A DNA stretch of 64,000 nt, taken from positions 1 through 64,000 of the forward strand of contig NZ_RJVQ01000009.1 of the NCBI RefSeq assembly GCF_003856525.1. Direction: 5' to 3'. Source of the stretch: Vibrio viridaestus (lineage in GTDB: Bacteria; Pseudomonadota; Gammaproteobacteria; Enterobacterales; Vibrionaceae). The position numbers and the translations under genes are program-made. The notes below the pieces were generated by a model, which was not told the DNA's origin, searched no databases, and worked only from the letters and a program-made list of their open reading frames with translations. Positions 63,061-64,000 of this stretch are shown piece after piece (position 1 is the stretch's first letter; each line of letters opens with the position of its first letter).

Positions 63061-64000
63061 ATGAGCAAGCAAAAAATCATTGTGGTCGGTAACGGTATGG
63101 TTGGCCATAAGTTTATTGACACCCTAATTCAGTCAAACAGTGACGAGACACAAATCATTACGTTTTCAGAAGAACCGAGACTCGCGTACGATCGTGTACA
63201 GTTAACATCATACTTCACTGGTAAAACGGTCGACGATCTTTCACTAACAAGCGAAGGCTATTACCAAGAGAACGGCGTAAATTATCTTCTCAATGAGAAA
63301 GTAACAAGCATTGATCCAAAATCTAAGTCACTCATTACGTCATCTGGACGATCAGAAACCTACGACAAGTTGGTATTAGCGACTGGCTCATTTCCGTTTG
63401 TCCCACCAATCCCAGGGAATGATAAACCGTTCTGTCACGTATACAGAACAATTGAAGACTTGGACGCAATCGAACATTCAAGTAAAGACAGTAAAGTTGG
63501 AGTCGTTATTGGTGGCGGACTACTTGGTTTAGAAGCAGCAAACGCGATTAAAAACCTAGGACTCGAAACACATGTTGTAGAATTCGCTCCGCGTCTCATG
63601 GCTGTACAGCTTGATCAAGATGGTGGCGATTTGCTTCGCAGAAAAATTGAAGACCTAGGCGTCACTGTTCACACGCAAAAGGCCACGACTGACATCGTTG
63701 ACGGCGCTGAGTGTCGTTATCGCATGAACTTTGCTGATGGGTCATTCGTCGAAACCGATATGATCGTTTTCTCTGCAGGCATCCGTCCACAAGATGAACT
63801 AGCGCGCAATAGTGATATTGCTATCGGTGAACGAGGCGGTATCGTGATTAATAATAACTGCCAAACCAATTACGATGACATCTATGCTATCGGTGAATGC
63901 GCTCTTTGGGAAAATCGTATTTTCGGTCTCGTAGCACCCGGCTATCAAATGGCTAAAGTCGCGGCAAACCATATTCTTGCCAACGAAAATGGTGCCGAGT
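63061..64000 (+). CDS. nirB: Nitrite reductase (NADH) large subunit NirB, N-terminal part
   Basis: The gene starts at 63061 (ATG after AAGGAAG) and runs off the window; 313 codons are visible. The N-terminal FAD-binding Rossmann fold (IIVVGNGMVGHKFIDTL) and NAD-binding fold (VGVVIGGGLLGLEAANAIKNLG) with VFSAGIRPQDELA and IYAIGECALWENRIFGLVAPG are the NirB opening. The sirohaem-4Fe-4S part should follow outside. It should reduce nitrite to ammonium in the cytoplasm, downstream of NasA. Forms an operon with cobA (42-base gap). Confidence 0.94.
   Translation, partial: MSKQKIIVVGNGMVGHKFIDTLIQSNSDETQIITFSEEPRLAYDRVQLTSYFTGKTVDDLSLTSEGYYQENGVNYLLNEKVTSIDPKSKSLITSSGRSETYDKLVLATGSFPFVPPIPGNDKPFCHVYRTIEDLDAIEHSSKDSKVGVVIGGGLLGLEAANAIKNLGLETHVVEFAPRLMAVQLDQDGGDLLRRKIEDLGVTVHTQKATTDIVDGAECRYRMNFADGSFVETDMIVFSAGIRPQDELARNSDIAIGERGGIVINNNCQTNYDDIYAIGECALWENRIFGLVAPGYQMAKVAANHILANENGAE

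Overview
The window looks like Vibrionaceae DNA, most likely the second chromosome of a Vibrio-like species. The main reason is a wall-stress two-component operon (vxrABCDE, also called wigKR/vbrKR) directly next to pntAB, an arrangement I recall from Vibrio cholerae chromosome II. Moderate GC, many AT-rich gaps and a high density of c-di-GMP genes fit this. No rRNA, tRNA, CRISPR array, insertion sequence or prophage is visible. Nearly all genes are ordinary chromosomal accessory or metabolic genes. All names come from reading translations and motifs; no database search was run.

Layout. 1-9.6 kb: end of an unrecognised gene, a 1-kb gap, vxrABCDE, pntAB, and small HlyU-like and ComFB-like genes. 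9.8-17.5 kb: single genes (a diguanylate cyclase, a Cys-rich mini-protein, an AraC regulator facing an aminotransferase, a gene under a perfect Fur box, cyclopropane fatty acid synthase, Nudix, pirin, DJ-1). 17.6-29.5 kb: one coherent arginine uptake and catabolism locus ordered aotJQMP-argR-aruC(astC)-aruF-aruG-astD-astB-astE-DUF4144. Its first gene has a sigma-54 promoter and two NtrC-like enhancer sites. This is the Pseudomonas aot/aru plan with two succinyltransferase genes, not the single-astA enteric plan. 29.8-46 kb: an HxlR/QorB quinone-redox pair, membrane and DUF proteins, YidD, a class V aminotransferase, an AroE-like enzyme, Lrp, an EamA exporter, a Gfo/Idh oxidoreductase, and a SulP transporter abutting a truncated ABC ATPase. 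46-59 kb: a cytoplasmic-looking 5'-nucleotidase with a coupled mini membrane protein, an OLD nuclease, LysR/FocA, YceI/cytochrome b561, and a signalling block (EAL protein, Aer-like receptor, and a periplasmic binding protein paired with a diguanylate cyclase). 59.3-64 kb: nitrate assimilation, nasA divergent from cobA-nirB.

How parts work together. Nitrogen metabolism dominates. The arginine locus and both sides of the nasA/cobA gap carry good -24/-12 (sigma-54) promoters. The nasA/cobA gap also holds two related 16-bp palindromes, each about 100 bp upstream of one of two divergent sigma-54 promoters. They match neither NtrC sites nor standard NarL/NarP 7-2-7 sites exactly, and I regard this as the most interesting regulatory structure here. 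The orphan binding protein/cyclase operon beside nasA is the second candidate for an undescribed sensory system.
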